Shown piece after piece: positions 37,901 to 49,876 of a stretch of DNA of 64,000 nt. Both the position numbers and the translations under genes were made by a program. This DNA is from Entrophospora sp. SA101 (taxonomy: Eukaryota; Glomeromycota; Glomeromycetes; Entrophosporales; Entrophosporaceae): assembly GCA_958430865.1 (NCBI GenBank), contig CAUDNR010001669.1, forward strand, positions 1,834 through 65,833. The letters are read 5' to 3'. Every line of letters starts with the position of its first letter. The first letter of the stretch is position 1. The notes under the pieces are model-generated. The model was not told the origin of the DNA. It searched no databases and worked only from the letters and a program-made list of their open reading frames with translations.

Positions 37901-38753
37901 AACGCATGCATATATATATGTACATGGGATATAATCCAGCAAAATCAATGTCTGAGACTTGTTTATTTCAAATTTGATTAACGAGTCTCAGACCTGATTT
38001 TGTTAGAATGGCTCCCATATATTTTAAGGTACATGGTTAGATATGAAGTAATGATAATTTAATTCATCAAAAAAAAAAATTTTTTTTCTTTACCTTACTC
38101 ATTGCATCAAAAATCTCATTAAAATATCTCAAAATCTCGCCTTTAGAAACCTTTGCAATATTATACATGCTTTCACACGCATAATATCTTACGCGTGATT
38201 CTTGGTCAGTAAAGCAATGAAGAACTGGCGTAGCAATATCATCTAAATAGGGTGCCACATCCTATTTTTCAAAATAAATGATATTAATATGTGTATGTAT
38301 ATATATCTTGTCTATTGTAAATATAATTTTTTTTGATACATACAGGCCCTAAAGCGATTGCGGCTGCTGCTAAACCTATTAGACCTCCATTACGTGAATT
38401 TTGATGTGCAGAGTAAGCAAAATCTTGAGTGAGTTTTTCAATAATACTTTTAATTTTTTCTACATTATTAGAAGCAAAATGCGTTCTAATTAATCTATTA
38501 GATATATATACAAATATAAAAAATAAAAAAAGGGTGAAAGGTTGTTATTATGTATGTTAAAATAATAAAAATTCTAAAAAATAATTAATTCAATTTTTTT
38601 TTATTTTCTTTTTAAATGTTAAGCTATAATTAGTTTTTTTGAATTCATTTTCACCCACTTTTCTATTTCTAATGCAGCTGCTTTACGTTTCTCGTAAACT
38701 CTATCGTTTAAACCACGAACTATTTGTACACTGAGAGCGGGTGCTTCTGCCAT
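34941..38753 (-). CDS. VAC14: VAC14 (copy 2, complete)
   Basis: Same exon structure as 8621-12433 shifted by 26320: first exon 38659-38753, last exon 34941-34993. The intron-3 fold-back MITE is at 37940-38002. The exon 5/6 junction (about 36800-36950) remains unresolved here too. Confidence 0.93.
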
Positions 38754-39519
38754 AATTCTCGATAACAATAAGGTTGTTTCTAAAGACTAAATGAATAAAT
38801 TTTTTTTATTTTATACAAAAAAACCATTTTGTGATAAAAGATTGGCGTCATCTCAATTCGGCATGATGTAGTAAATGTATATATAAATAAAATATAAATA
38901 TGAATATGGTAATATATGAACATATAAATAAATACATATGATAATATATAAATATATATATGTAAATATAAATGTAATAATGTAATAAATGTTAAAATAA
39001 AAATGTACATTAATATGTAAAAATGTATATGTAAATGGTAACAAAACTACATTGCAGCGAACCATCTACTGTTGGACATTCCCGGAAATGGCCATCTATT
39101 TAATTACTATTACTATGTGTTTCTATTACTATTATTTCTTCTAAAAATATTCGGCCCATGCCACTGTCAAAAATGTTTGAAGGATGATTAATTAATCGAT
39201 TCCATGCTATGCGACAAAGTGTGTTAGGATATTCACACACTATAAATTTCACAACGAAGCCCCACTTGAAAGAGGACCGGGAAAACTCTATTGTGTGTCA
39301 CCGCCAAATCAAACAATCAAACATATAAATTCGAATTTTGTTTTTTATAATTATTATTATGCGTAGCAACATTTAACTATTGATGCGAATCAAATATGGC
39401 CTGACATTCAAAATTTTAATAGAATTCAAATTGGAATATGAGCGTAACATCTTATGAATTGCCTATCAAGTTTTCACGTGAAAAATATTGTTGAGATATT
39501 GAAATATAAACTTTAATAG

Positions 39520-40610
39520 AAATATATTATCCAAAAATCCTGCATGCTTTGTCTTTTACCTTATTGATTGGTTTACATATTTTTTTACATTGGATATAGT
39601 AAACTGCTAAATTTTCTTTGTCCAAACACCAAGCTGCCTCAGCTTCTAATGCTCTTTCAAACTCTTGTCTTTCTATTTTATTAAGACTTTTACTAGAAAA
39701 AGGTCTGTTTTCAGGAAATTTTAGGAAAAAGTTGTTTTTGCATCATTTTCAGGTCTTTTGTCACACCAAAAGTTGCTATTTATGACATAATTAATATATT
39801 TTAAATCACAAAGACTCGACACATATTCATGTTTTCATTCCTCAATCCTCACAGACCATTATCAATATATTCCATGAGATTTTCTTTTTAACCAACATGC
39901 TTCAATTCAAGGCTGGTTCTCCACAAAAAATTACAATTTTTACTCTGAATGTTTTTTAAAATTGCAACTTGATAATTGCTTCCAAATGAAATAGTTTTAC
40001 CACGTTTGCAAATAACTTGTTTAGCACTGATAAATTCATGAAAATTAACAAATGAAGTAAGGAAGTTGTTTATTTTTTTTTACGAATTATAGTGAAACTA
40101 GTAACCTTTTTTCTATCATTATGTTTGCTGATCTTTTCTTCATGCGGGCAGTGACATTTTTAAATTTTAAAGTACTATTTTCGAATCATAGTGTTGGCGG
40201 TGACGTTCAATGGAGTTTTCCCGTCCTCTTGAAAGCTGGTAGTGGTTACACCAACTGCATACCTTATTTGTACGGAATTCATCAATGTCTTTGGCATATC
40301 GTCCATGACTAAGAGCGAGCATTTTCACAGGTCCAGGTGTATTTCCTGCAGATACCATTGAGTTATTACTGAATTTCTGTCACATTCAGTAAGCCTTTTT
40401 CAAAACTTATATATTTCTCCCATCTTGGACGCTTTCATTTTTGTTGGTCATATAAACTCTAGACTCCGTTGAAGCTGTTGGAGACATAAATTTAGATGTT
40501 GCTGGACTGTGCTAACTTTGGATGTCAGCATATTCTTGATCAATAACAGGATCATTGTCAAGCCATTCCTTTTTGTGACTTGTCTATTTTAATCAATAAT
40601 AATAATAGTT
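39520..40610 (-). pseudogene. Decayed minus-strand locus, unknown (copy 2)
   Basis: Identical to 13200-14290, with the same stops and frame breaks. Confidence 0.4.
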
Positions 40611-41002
40611 AATTAATGTAAATTTTTATTACAGAGATTAATTTATTTATAATAATTGTCACTGTCCTTTTATCCATAGCTTGGTAAAAATCTCTGTGAT
40701 CTGGATTTGTCGTTTTATTTATGTTTCATCAATGATTCTTAATGAGAAGATGACAACTACTTGAGTTGCTTCTGGAGGTGCCATACTCGGGTTTTTAGTT
40801 TCGTTTGCATTTTTCTTCTAAAGCAATGTTTTGGAGCTTGTTTAAAACCATACTAACAAACATAATCAAATCTTCTCATATTTTTTCTTTAGAGACATGA
40901 GAAGATAAAATGTCTCATTCATAAGTTAACGATTTGATCTTTGGCATCTTTGTACCAGTCAAGTTTTAAAGTGATAGGAGGACAGTGCTATCAACATAGG
41001 AC

Positions 41003-41121
41003 CAGTGTTGAAATTTCGTTGTGTAACCAGTACAAATTTAGAAACTATCTCCAAAAATTAAAAGGTTGATTGGTGTGTAATGTTACACCCCCGCATTCCC
41101 CGCACCGAATTTTCAACACTG
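41003..41121. mobile_element. hAT-type MITE with CATAGGAC duplication (copy 2)
   Basis: Identical to 14683-14801, target duplications included (40995-41002 and 41122-41129). Confidence 0.92.
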
Positions 41122-42899
41122 CATAGGACGAAGATAACATTCAGAAAGCATGTTAAAGGGTCTATATGTGGATGTTTTTCAAAAGTACTCAAGATTTCAT
41201 TTTCATCAAGGGAGATAAATTTCCCATCTTGGTCTCATTAAATGAGAAGAGCATCTTATAATTATAGACTACCTTTTGAAGAAGATACCAAAGGTATATG
41301 TTTTGTTTAAAATTTAAATGAATTCTTCTTGGATAGTAAAAGTTTTTTTTTGAAACCAATAACTCTTCATTTTTTTCTGAAGGGATCATTGGCCAACCTA
41401 AACTAAAAAATAAGTATTTATTTGATTTGTTTATTGTTAAAGAGTCAAAAATTAGATATGCTACTTAATTTATAAAATAACCAACAACGAAGAATGTTTA
41501 TTAAAATTTGTTGTAATATCATTTCCTTTTGCAGACTTGACTAATGTATTTATGTTTTGGCCAAATTACTCCCAAAAGTTGGGAAATTAGAGCTTTCTGA
41601 AAGCATTCGCAAGTTCTCAGTAGGCCAAGGCATGCTTCTTTAGAAAAGCTTTTAACAATATTTTCAAGAGTGAATTTACTGTTAAAAACAACTCATCCAA
41701 TTTCAATTCCATCCTTTCCTGGATGACTTACTCAACCATTGTTAGGTCAAGTGGATCCTTCCAAAGTTCTTAAAGTTACACCAGTATATTTCTGAACTCT
41801 TGGTACTGGCCTAGAGTCCTACTTTATTATGATCAATCAAAAATGAAATCACTATGATAGTCACATGGTGTAGGATGATTGACCAAATATTTAGGCTGTG
41901 TGGAGTATCGTAATTAAAGGGACATTGGATGATGGAATTCTTAGAACATTTATCTTATCTATATATAATATTAGCCATATTACCTATTTTATGATTTTGT
42001 TTATATTATCATTCAGCTGACATAAATATTTATATTTAGTATATAAAATCATGTAAAGGTCATGTTATTTGTAAAACTTCAAGAGTTATAAATAAGCTTG
42101 GAATTGTCCAGCTTAGAATAATTGTCTTAATAGTCTTAATTTTCATTAAATAAACTTTCTTTGTGAAAACCTTTTGATGAAAAAGTGCAAGTGCTTAATA
42201 TTTAATTATTATTAATAATGTATCCAAGGGGATGATGCCTTTAGGACTTATGGATGTATATAAAATGTAGTGTATGGCTGGAGGATAAAACAGAGGAGAC
42301 CTACCAGAATTTGTCTGCAATAATAAGGATGGTTAATGACCAACACTAATAATATAAAAGGGAAACTAGCTAGAGAAGTAAGATTTTAGGAATTGCTATT
42401 AACAAAGGTATTAGTAAAGAGGCTAGTGCCATAATAGCATTCATTGTGTCAAACTCAGACTGCACACTTGCAGTACCTTAAAATTTAAAAATGTCACCAC
42501 CCCCTTATATTCACATTAATAAGGAAGAAGGAAAGGTGACTGTGACACTATGGTGCAAAGCATCTGTAATCATTAATTGTGGTAGGAAAATTAATTAAAT
42601 CAGATACCATAATCAATATTATCAGATTTATTCATGATTTTAAGGAATTATACAATTGGGGAAGGGAAAAATTTTTTTTTTGTTCATTCCCAACAGCACT
42701 AGTCAAACCTGCTCCAAAGGGGTAGAATTATTATTTTGCAAACCCCAGAAACCCAGAAATCAATTTTAAAAATTTTGTTTGTTGTCCAAACACATTTTTT
42801 ACTAAATAAACATGGAACCAAAAGCTTTTATCAAACCATAATGATTGCAAAGTACAGTACAAATCTGGCATAATTGTATAATGGTAGTTTCTTCTCCCA

Positions 42900-43265
42900 G
42901 TTGCATTTACTTCATTGAAAATTATTTCGTTGACAATCATTTGTCAACACCCATTTCATCAAAAGTTTGTCTCATTGAATGTTCATTTTGTTGAATGTTC
43001 ATTTCATCAAAAATTATTTCATCCTTGAGCCAGAGACTGAATGAGTTAGATGCAAGTAGTGTGGGAATTTAGTTAAGAAGTTAGGTGAGGAAAGCAGAGT
43101 GTGTGGGAAGTATGAGGAGAAATTTGTTTAATGAAGTTTTTTTTTGTGACAAAATAATTTTTGATGAAACAAATTTTTGGCAAAATGAACATTTGACAAA
43201 ATGAACTTTCAACAAAACAAACTTCCAACAAAATAACTGTTGACAAAATGATTATTGACAAAATG
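42900..43265. mobile_element. Fold-back element of short tandem units (copy 2)
   Basis: Identical to 16580-16945. Confidence 0.65.
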
Positions 43266-43504
43266 AATCAGATCCTAAATTTCAATCAACATTTATAAAA
43301 TAAATGATTTCAAATATTATTTATTAATTATTAAAGCCTTAATTTTTTTAATATTTTTTTTGCAAACAATAACAATTATTTATTTAATTTTATTGCTAAA
43401 TATTATTACAATATCATTATCAATACCATAATTTTTATAAAAATTTACTAACTTTGAATTGTTTGGCAATTCTGTTAATATTTTATATATTTTGTTATGA
43501 TCTA

Positions 43505-43702
43505 CAGTGAACCCTCCCTAAGTGCATCCTCCCTAAATGCACGCACTATGTATACCCTCCATAAATGCACAGCCCATCTCATCCCCAAGCTTATAGAGAG
43601 CTTATAAAATCACCCTCCATAAATGCACACCCTCCATAAATGCACGCTCACAAGAAATAGCACTATGTTCCTGAGGGGGGTGCACTTATAGAGGGTTCAC
43701 TG
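43505..43702. mobile_element. Tc1/mariner-type MITE at the right edge of block R (copy 2)
   Basis: Identical to 17185-17382 with TA on both sides (43503-43504, 43703-43704). Here it interrupts the unknown gene of spacer B instead of the F-box gene. Confidence 0.93.
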
Positions 43703-43704
43703 TA

Positions 43705-44439
43705 GTTTTACTAACAAGTTTTACATCTCCACTCCTTACGAAATTATAATAAATTTCACGATCTTTTTTATTTTTATTTTTTGAAGACAGATCATCCTGA
43801 GAAAGTAATTAAAACAAAAATAACAATATTATTACATAAGGTAATGGTGCCAGATGAATTTAAGGCAACATTACAACACTAATCAATAAATTTAACTATG
43901 GCTTTTTTTTTTTTTTTTTTGTATATAAATAAAAAATACCTTACCTTTCTAGTGACATCAAATTCCAACTTATAAACATTCCAAATATCTTGGCTTGATA
44001 ATCCATTAACTTTATTAAAATACGTATGAACTAAGGTTTTGAGATCAACATCAATATCATATTTATTATTCAGGACACACCATGCAAAAAACTCAATGGC
44101 ATAAACCTTTCGTGGATCAAATGTATTAAAAAAAATTCATAATCTTTTGCATTTGGTAAGCTTGTATTATCAATGAGAGAGTTACTATAATAAATAAAAA
44201 TATTTTTGTTAAATTCGGTTAATTTATAAGACCACACATTAATATTTTCGATTCATGTATATAGTGCAAGTCACTTAGTCGCTGAACTTTTTGTGCCATG
44301 ATGTCAATTTTTCAAAAAAACTAGAGTGAAGAGTGGTGGCAATAACCGCCACCGCCATTCTTACAATAAACAACACTTACCGAGTAATTCTTTCTCTTGG
44401 ATTTTCCTGATTTCTTTTATTAATTGTGAAAGACATCAT
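43705..44439 (-). pseudogene. Broken gene of unknown family at the left end of spacer B
   Basis: Exon 1 (44381-44439) starts MMSFTINKRNQENPRERITR, with donor GTAAGTG. Exon 2 (43945-44184) reads NSLIDNTSLPNAKDYEFF and, after a 1-nt break in a run of eight T, NTFDPRKVYAIEFFAWCVLN, then KTLVHTYFNKVNGLSSQDIW. Exon 3 begins at 43796 (DDLSSKNKNKK, IYYNFVRSGDVKLVSKT) and runs straight into the Tc1-type MITE, so the 3' end is missing. I do not recognise the family. Its exon 1 and promoter are paralogous to those of the spacer A F-box pseudogene, but exons 2 and 3 are unrelated to F-box sequence. Intron 1 contains a solo TIR. Confidence 0.55.
44260..44297 (+). mobile_element. Solo TIR of the TATAGTGCAAGTCACTTAG family
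   Basis: TATAGTGCAAGTCACTTAGT and the following CGCTGAACTTTTTGTGCC match the left end of the 820-bp element at 49877. No partner end lies nearby. It sits in intron 1 of the broken gene, at the limit of the paralogous promoter module. Confidence 0.85.
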
Positions 44440-45100
44440 TATTTTTTTTAAGAAAAAAAAAAGATTTATGTATGGAATCCTATTTTTTTTTATTTTTTTT
44501 TTTTTTGACGTGATTGATTTTTTTTTTTTTTTGGAAAAACAATTTATTTTTTGACAAATGACAAAAAGCGAGTGAAGTTATTTGGCATGATTGGGCTCTA
44601 AAAAGAAACGTTAAATAACTAACCAGAGGTAACTTTTTTTTAATTTGTATTGATATGTCTTTTATTTTATTTAAATGAATATTACCGAAATCAAACGTGG
44701 AGCAAAACTTGCTGGGTAAATATAAGATTCTCATCAAGATGTTAAACAATTGGTATTTGGCTTTTCGTAATCAACATTATTATTAACATTAAATAATATG
44801 AAAATGTCAAGGCGATACAAGGAAGTGAAACATTTTGATAAGTGATGTTTGGTTATCGGAAATTTACAGACATTGAAGCACGCACGCTACCTTAACACTT
44901 ACAGTCATTCTCACGCGTTCCTCGTGTGCAGAAGGCCAATCTGACCAAGATTTCTCTGAGGATACAATGATGCAACTAAACTCCAGGGAGAGGCCACATG
45001 GCCCTGGAGTTTACCGAGGCTGCATCATTGTCAATGACACTTTTCACTAATCTTTTCTCACAGCACCAGACCAGAGAAGGCTGCCATGTTAGCCGAAAAG
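44320..45100. repeat. Promoter/first-exon module B (diverged match to 18843-19640)
   Basis: It aligns with module A from intron 1 to about 660 bp upstream of exon 1. It keeps the ATG that module A lost. The palindrome CTCCAGGG (44981-44988) / CCCTGGAG (45002-45009) is extended by ACAATGATGCA and its complement on the outer sides. Confidence 0.85.
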
Positions 45101-46640
45101 CCTTACATTTCCTATTACAATATTACTACTAATATTTCCGATTAACCTAATGGACGATACTTTATTAACATCCACCAGTTAACCAACGTTAATCCTAACC
45201 TTTTCCTACTCACTAAAGCAAATAAAACGTGGATTTTTACCTTTTACCAAAGAACTACACTTGTTGCTCTTAATAAAACGCTTTAAACAAAGAAATAAAA
45301 ACAACATTTTTATTTTTATTATATTTTTAAAAGCTTATTTACGTTTAATAAAAATAATGATTCTATCACAGAGTTTTATTTCAATATCTATTATTTTCCT
45401 TTGCGAGGACCAGAAGTTATGCTTTTTTAAGCGAAGACCAGAAGTTATTCTTAGTGAAATTTTTTGATCGCTGCGATAATAGATAAAATGGTTTATTATT
45501 GCAATCATTAATATTGATGTTATAATTAATCACCACACTAAAATTAGTTAACTCTGGAACATAAAGTACACAATTATTCGAATCTCTAATCGATGATTTT
45601 AGTGTCTGGTGCAGTAGAATTGATAGGTTGTGGTTGTCGCATGACGAAAAAGACATTCGTAAGCGAAATTGGCACAATCCCGAGTCTGATAAAGAAAACT
45701 CTACGTTATAGAGTGGTAAATCACTATTGTACCGCGTGTTAATAGTTCTGATCTATTCATTCGGAAAGTTTTTTGTGAAAATTAATGTTAAGTTATATCT
45801 TAACCTTGCTTAGTGGTGTTAAAAATAATTCATCCTCATAATATCGTTTCTGTTTTTGTTCAATTATTGGTTCTGAATTCTCAATATGCGATATATCCGT
45901 CTCACCCAGAAAATGCTGTTTAATGATTATTCTTTGTAATATGAGGTTTTAAAGAAGTCGTTATTTTTTGTTGCGTAGAAAATTAGAGTGGATCTTGAAG
46001 TTATAGCAGTGGCAGTACGGGACTAGTAGTGGATGTTGAAGTAGTAGCAGTGACAGTAGGATTAATAGTGGATGTTTTCTAGAAATATAAACGGGTCAAA
46101 ATTTTACAAAGGTTATGCTCCTTATTTTTTTTTTGACTAGTGAAAAAAAATAATCTTTTCTACTTTCTATATCAGAATTGGGCACTAGCATTTCATTATC
46201 AATTTTATATATAAATTTCTCTCTTTCTGGTGATAATGATTTATTATATAAAATGTAAAACTTGATTGTTGTTTGAATGAATAAAATGGGATTGTTTGAG
46301 TATAACAGTCACATTACTTCCTTTTTCACTAAATAGCACGTAACGAACAATTCTCTTGTCTGGGGGGAGGTAAATAATTATCTATTGCTTTCATCATAGT
46401 AGCGTGCATTCTTTACACACTAATAAATCTTGAATAAAAATTTGCATTATTTAAAGAACAACTTTAGCATCAACAAAAAATCATCATCATCAAACTTTTC
46501 ATCGTGATTCAATTAGAAGTTCCCGAGGTTCCAAACTTTCAATATTGATTTACCCCAAGTAAGGTAACCAATGTATAACTTTCGAAATCCTGACGCGTCT
46601 TAAAAAAAAAATATCTGAAATTCAAGACGTTCTTTGTAGA
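45101..46640. other. Spacer B DNA with short tandem repeats and no clear gene
   Basis: Short direct repeats occur at 45403-45456 (about 28-bp period, GACCAGAAGTTAT twice) and 45990-46076 (units of 41 and 39 bp around AGTAGTAGCAGTGACAGTA). On the minus strand the second array reads STINPTVTATTSTSTTSP, a Ser/Thr-rich piece that may be from a surface-protein gene. The ORF 45417-45650 (minus; SFSSCDNHNLSILLHQTLKS, VLYVPELTNFSVVINYNINI) looks protein-like, but I cannot assign it. Confidence 0.35.
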
Positions 46641-46864
46641 AGCGTAATCAATTTCTTCATCAGGAAATTAATTTAGCGTAAACTTGCATAAATCTTACGA
46701 TGCCGACGTAATATTGTGTAAATCTTACAGTGCCAACGTAAGTTTTACACTTTTTTATTATTAAACTTACAATTGACACGTGTAAAATTTTTTTATATTT
46801 TCCGGATGTTAAAAGGAAAACCAGATCTAATAAAAGAACATCAGAAATATCCATGCCACACACC

Positions 46865-46921
46865 CCGAAAGGCAGAAGCTTTATCCATTGTTATTCCATG
46901 GATAAAGGATTTGCCTTTCGG
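46865..46921. repeat. 24-bp inverted repeat with 9-nt loop
   Basis: CCGAAAGGCAGAAGCTTTAT... and ...ATAAAGGATTTGCCTTTCGG pair over 24 bp with three mismatches. Just to its left, 46686-46742 holds a 30-bp direct repeat (AAATCTTAC..TGCC.ACGTAA). The pairing may be a terminator-like hairpin or a tiny fold-back element. Confidence 0.6.
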
Positions 46922-46980
46922 AAAATGTCCGAATTAGGTGAATTTAAAAAATAATATATCAAAAAAATTTTACCTCATTG

Positions 46981-47742
46981 TCAAGCAATGCAAATATATT
47001 CATATATTTTGAATTTCTTTTTACAAAAAGAATCAGTAATAATAAATTCAAGTAAGGTTACATTCAACTTATGCTGTTGTGATTTTCCATGAGGTATTAC
47101 TCTACTAATCATTGAACTGATTGTTGGTTGTTGTATTTTTTGTTCCTATAATATAAGTTTAATTTTAAAATTAAATATATTACTTATGAATAATATTCTT
47201 TTATCAAAAATTATATTTACTTTTTTTTCTGTCTTCAGTTTTATTATGCATTACATTCAAATGGTATTTCATGTTTGAAGTAGAACCTGTGAATTTATAA
47301 GATGCATTGCATGGTTCTTCTTTTCCATTTTTTATTATAGGAATTATACATTGAGCTTTTTCATTCTCGATTTTTTTAAAATATTTCCATACAAAGCTTT
47401 GATTTTTTGATAATTTTGGTTTTTTGATTTGTTGACTATTAATAGGCGATTCTAAAAAAGAAATTGAAGAAGATATGACTGATTGTGATTCAAATGAAGA
47501 CTCTTCATTATCTCTAAAGTCAAAAAATCCTGAACAACCATCATTTATTTCGTTATCAGCCATTCTTTATTATAAAACAAAAGAATAAAAAGAAGTATTA
47601 GTTTATTCATTCTTCCTAATACTAATTGGAAATTAAAATTAACTAATTTAAGGGTGATCTACATTTTAACTGTTTCTAACCGGTTAACGAAATACTTTAA
47701 CCGGTTAATTAACCGGTTAAGGTTAACTGGTTCCAACCTCTA
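46981..47742 (-). mobile_element. 5' part of an hAT transposon (BED zinc finger transposase N-terminus)
   Basis: The right end CCAACCTCTAG (47733-47743, reading CTAGAGGTTGG inwards) is followed by three AACCGGTTAA subterminal motifs (47678-47687, 47699-47708, 47711-47720) and a degenerate one, the typical hAT end layout. Reading inwards on the minus strand, exon 1 (47221-47563) encodes an acidic/serine-rich leader from MADNEINDGCSGFFDF. It then encodes a BED-type zinc finger (SFVWKYFKK ... CIIPIIKNGKEEPCNASYK ... MKYHLNVMH; C-x..-C-x..-H-x4-H pattern). A second exon (47155-46981) continues QQPTISSMISRV and LLEFIITDSF before a stop, resembling the region before the hAT catalytic core. The junction phase is off by one next to an A8 run. 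The catalytic domain and the left TIR are absent. Confidence 0.75.
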
Positions 47743-47752
47743 GTATGTTATT

Positions 47753-48089
47753 TTCTCATAATGATCCAAAATTCGAATAAACGAAATAATTTGAATAAAA
47801 CCAATAAACGATTGATTTGAATAAAACGAATGGTGATAATTCGATTAATATTAAAGTCCATGCATGGTATTTTTGTTCGGGTCCCGCAGATCGTGTAACA
47901 AACAATGGACCCCACCACTCTCGCAACAGTAATAACCTTTTGTTTCTTGGCGTTTTAAGACGCAAACAATTAGCAACTTCAATCTATTATTCTACTTTTA
48001 CAATTTGTGTGCTATTTACTGTACATCACTATGTTTTAATAAACACAAGTTTGATGCTTTCGAGCAAGGCAATTGGATATACGGGTCTG
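47753..48089. other. Short TTCGAATAAACGAA array and gene-free DNA
   Basis: 47765-47855 repeats ATTCGAATAAACGAA-like units related to the arms of the fold-back element at 48607-49876. The remaining bases show no gene I can support. The open plus-strand frame across it is not protein-like. Confidence 0.4.
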
Positions 48090-48198
48090 GGACACTTTAC
48101 CGCAGGACACTTCACCGACACCCACTTCACCGACACCCACTTCACCGACAAGACACTTCGCCGACAAGACACTTTACCGACAGGACACTTTACCGACA
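48090..48198 (+). repeat. Tandem array of seven ~15-17 bp units
   Basis: The units are variants of GGACACTTTACCGACA and CCACTTCACCGACA, seven in a row, G+C-richer than their surroundings. The overlapping open frames (about 48000-48250) arise from the repeat. Confidence 0.9.
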
Positions 48199-48551
48199 AT
48201 CTAAGTAAAGTCGAACTTGACGTAGAAATGGTCTTGCGAGGAACACCATGACTCCCACAGAAACCACAAGATCGTAATCGTGAAATACGGATTCAAACAG
48301 TATTAAATGACCGTAACATTGGATCAACTATAAAGTTTCTTCGGGGCATTGCCCATAATATTTCGTTTTAAAATTTTTTTTGTTATTTTTTTAACAATAA
48401 AAGTTTTTTGTAAATGATTGATAAATTTAATAAAAAAATGAATATGCAATTTCGTCAGACAAAAAAAATTATATTACACATGTATCTATATTGTATTTTT
48501 ATGAACTTGTTTTTGATGCAAAGTAAGGATAATAAGTGGTGTTATTAGTTA

Positions 48552-48561
48552 NNNNNNNNNN
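48552..48561. other. Assembly gap of 10 N (spacer B)
   Basis: Ten N, about 45 bp before the first arm of the fold-back element. Confidence 1.
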
Positions 48562-48606
48562 TAGTGACTCTGCAATAGAGTTGAGTTTCTATTTGTAATA
48601 AAAAAT

Positions 48607-49876
48607 TTCGTTCGAATTATTCAAATCATTCGTTTTGTTTGAATTGTTATCATTCGTTTATTATTTGAATTTTATCATTCATTTATTAGACTTGTTATCA
48701 TTCGTTTATTATTTGAATAGTTATCATTTGTTTATTATTTGAATAGTTATCATTTGTTTATTATTTGAATAGTTATCATTCGTTTATTATTCGAATTGTT
48801 ATCTATCATTTGTTTATTATTCAAATTGTTATTAATAATGATTAAAGTGAATAATTCGAATAAACCTTATTCGAATAGAAACCCTATATTAAATATATTT
48901 AGATTTATCTAAAAAAAATTAAAATTTTACCTGAACTACAACAATTCAGCATTGACACCCTAAAGTCATAAAACTGTAATAAATATTGCAAGCATGCAAT
49001 CAGAGTTATTGGAGTCACCAAATCTGGAAAACTAAATTAAAATCACTACATACAACTATACTGCTTGATTAGTATTAGAGTCTATTTGAATAAGAGTTTA
49101 TTCAAATTATTTGTTTTACTCATTATGAAGTTGAGTATTTGAATTACATTTGAATAAAATGAATAATGAATAATTCGATAATTTGATAATTCAAAAAAAG
49201 ACAAATTAAACAAATATAATAATTCAAATAAAACAAATAAACAAATAAACAAATAATAATAATTCGAATAATTCAAATAAAACAAATTTCAAACGAAATG
49301 AATAAACGAATAGTTTGAATAAAATGAATAATTCGAGTAAAACAAACAATTCGAATATTTCAAACAAAACGAATAAATGAATAGTTTGAATAAAATAAAT
49401 AAACAAATAGTTCGAATAAACAAATGACAACAATTCGAACAATAAAACGAATAAATGAAATAAAATGAATAATTCAAGCAAAACAAATAGTTTGAATAAA
49501 CAATCAAATAATAAATAAATGAATGATGTCAATTCGAATAATAATAATAAACAAATGGTGTCAATTCGAATGATAAACAAATGATGTCAATTCGAATGAT
49601 AAACGAATGATGATAACAATTCGAATAATAAACGAATGATGATAACAATTTGAATGATAGATGAATGATGTCAATTCGAATAATAAACGAATGATGATAA
49701 CAATTCAAATAATAATAATAATAATAAATGAATGATGTCAATTCGAATGATAACAATAAACGAATAGTACAATTCGAATGATAAGGAATGATAACAATTC
49801 GAATAATAAACAAATGATAACAATTCAAATAATAAACGAATGATAGATAACAATTCGAATAATAAATGAATGATAA
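48607..49876. mobile_element. Large fold-back element with variable-length arms
   Basis: The left arm (48607-48890) is a run of TTATCATTCGTTTATTATTC-like units. The right arm (49083-49876) is a longer run of the inverse, with cores AATTCGAATAATAAACGAATG and GATGATAACA. About 190 bp of ordinary AT-rich DNA separates them. Unit number and spacing vary, and the right arm is almost three times as long as the left. Small Tyr/Phe/Leu-rich open frames on the minus strand come from the repeat and are not genes. Confidence 0.8.

Larger units (their letters stand above)
23917..43704. repeat. Block R, copy 2 (complete, 19.8 kb)
   Basis: Left part 23917-26320 matches 50699-53102 (shift 26782). Right part 26321-43704 matches 1-17384. 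It is the only complete copy. It begins inside a TIR end and stops on the TA duplication of the Tc1-type MITE at 43703-43704. Confidence 0.97.

Noticed and set aside
48090..48198. CRISPR-like array
   Set aside because: The units abut with no spacers, vary in length and lie in a eukaryotic intron-rich genome.
47817..48251. 144-codon plus-strand ORF
   Set aside because: Its C-terminal half is the GACACTTCACCGACA array (FTDTHFTDTHFTD), and the N-terminal half has no protein-like pattern.
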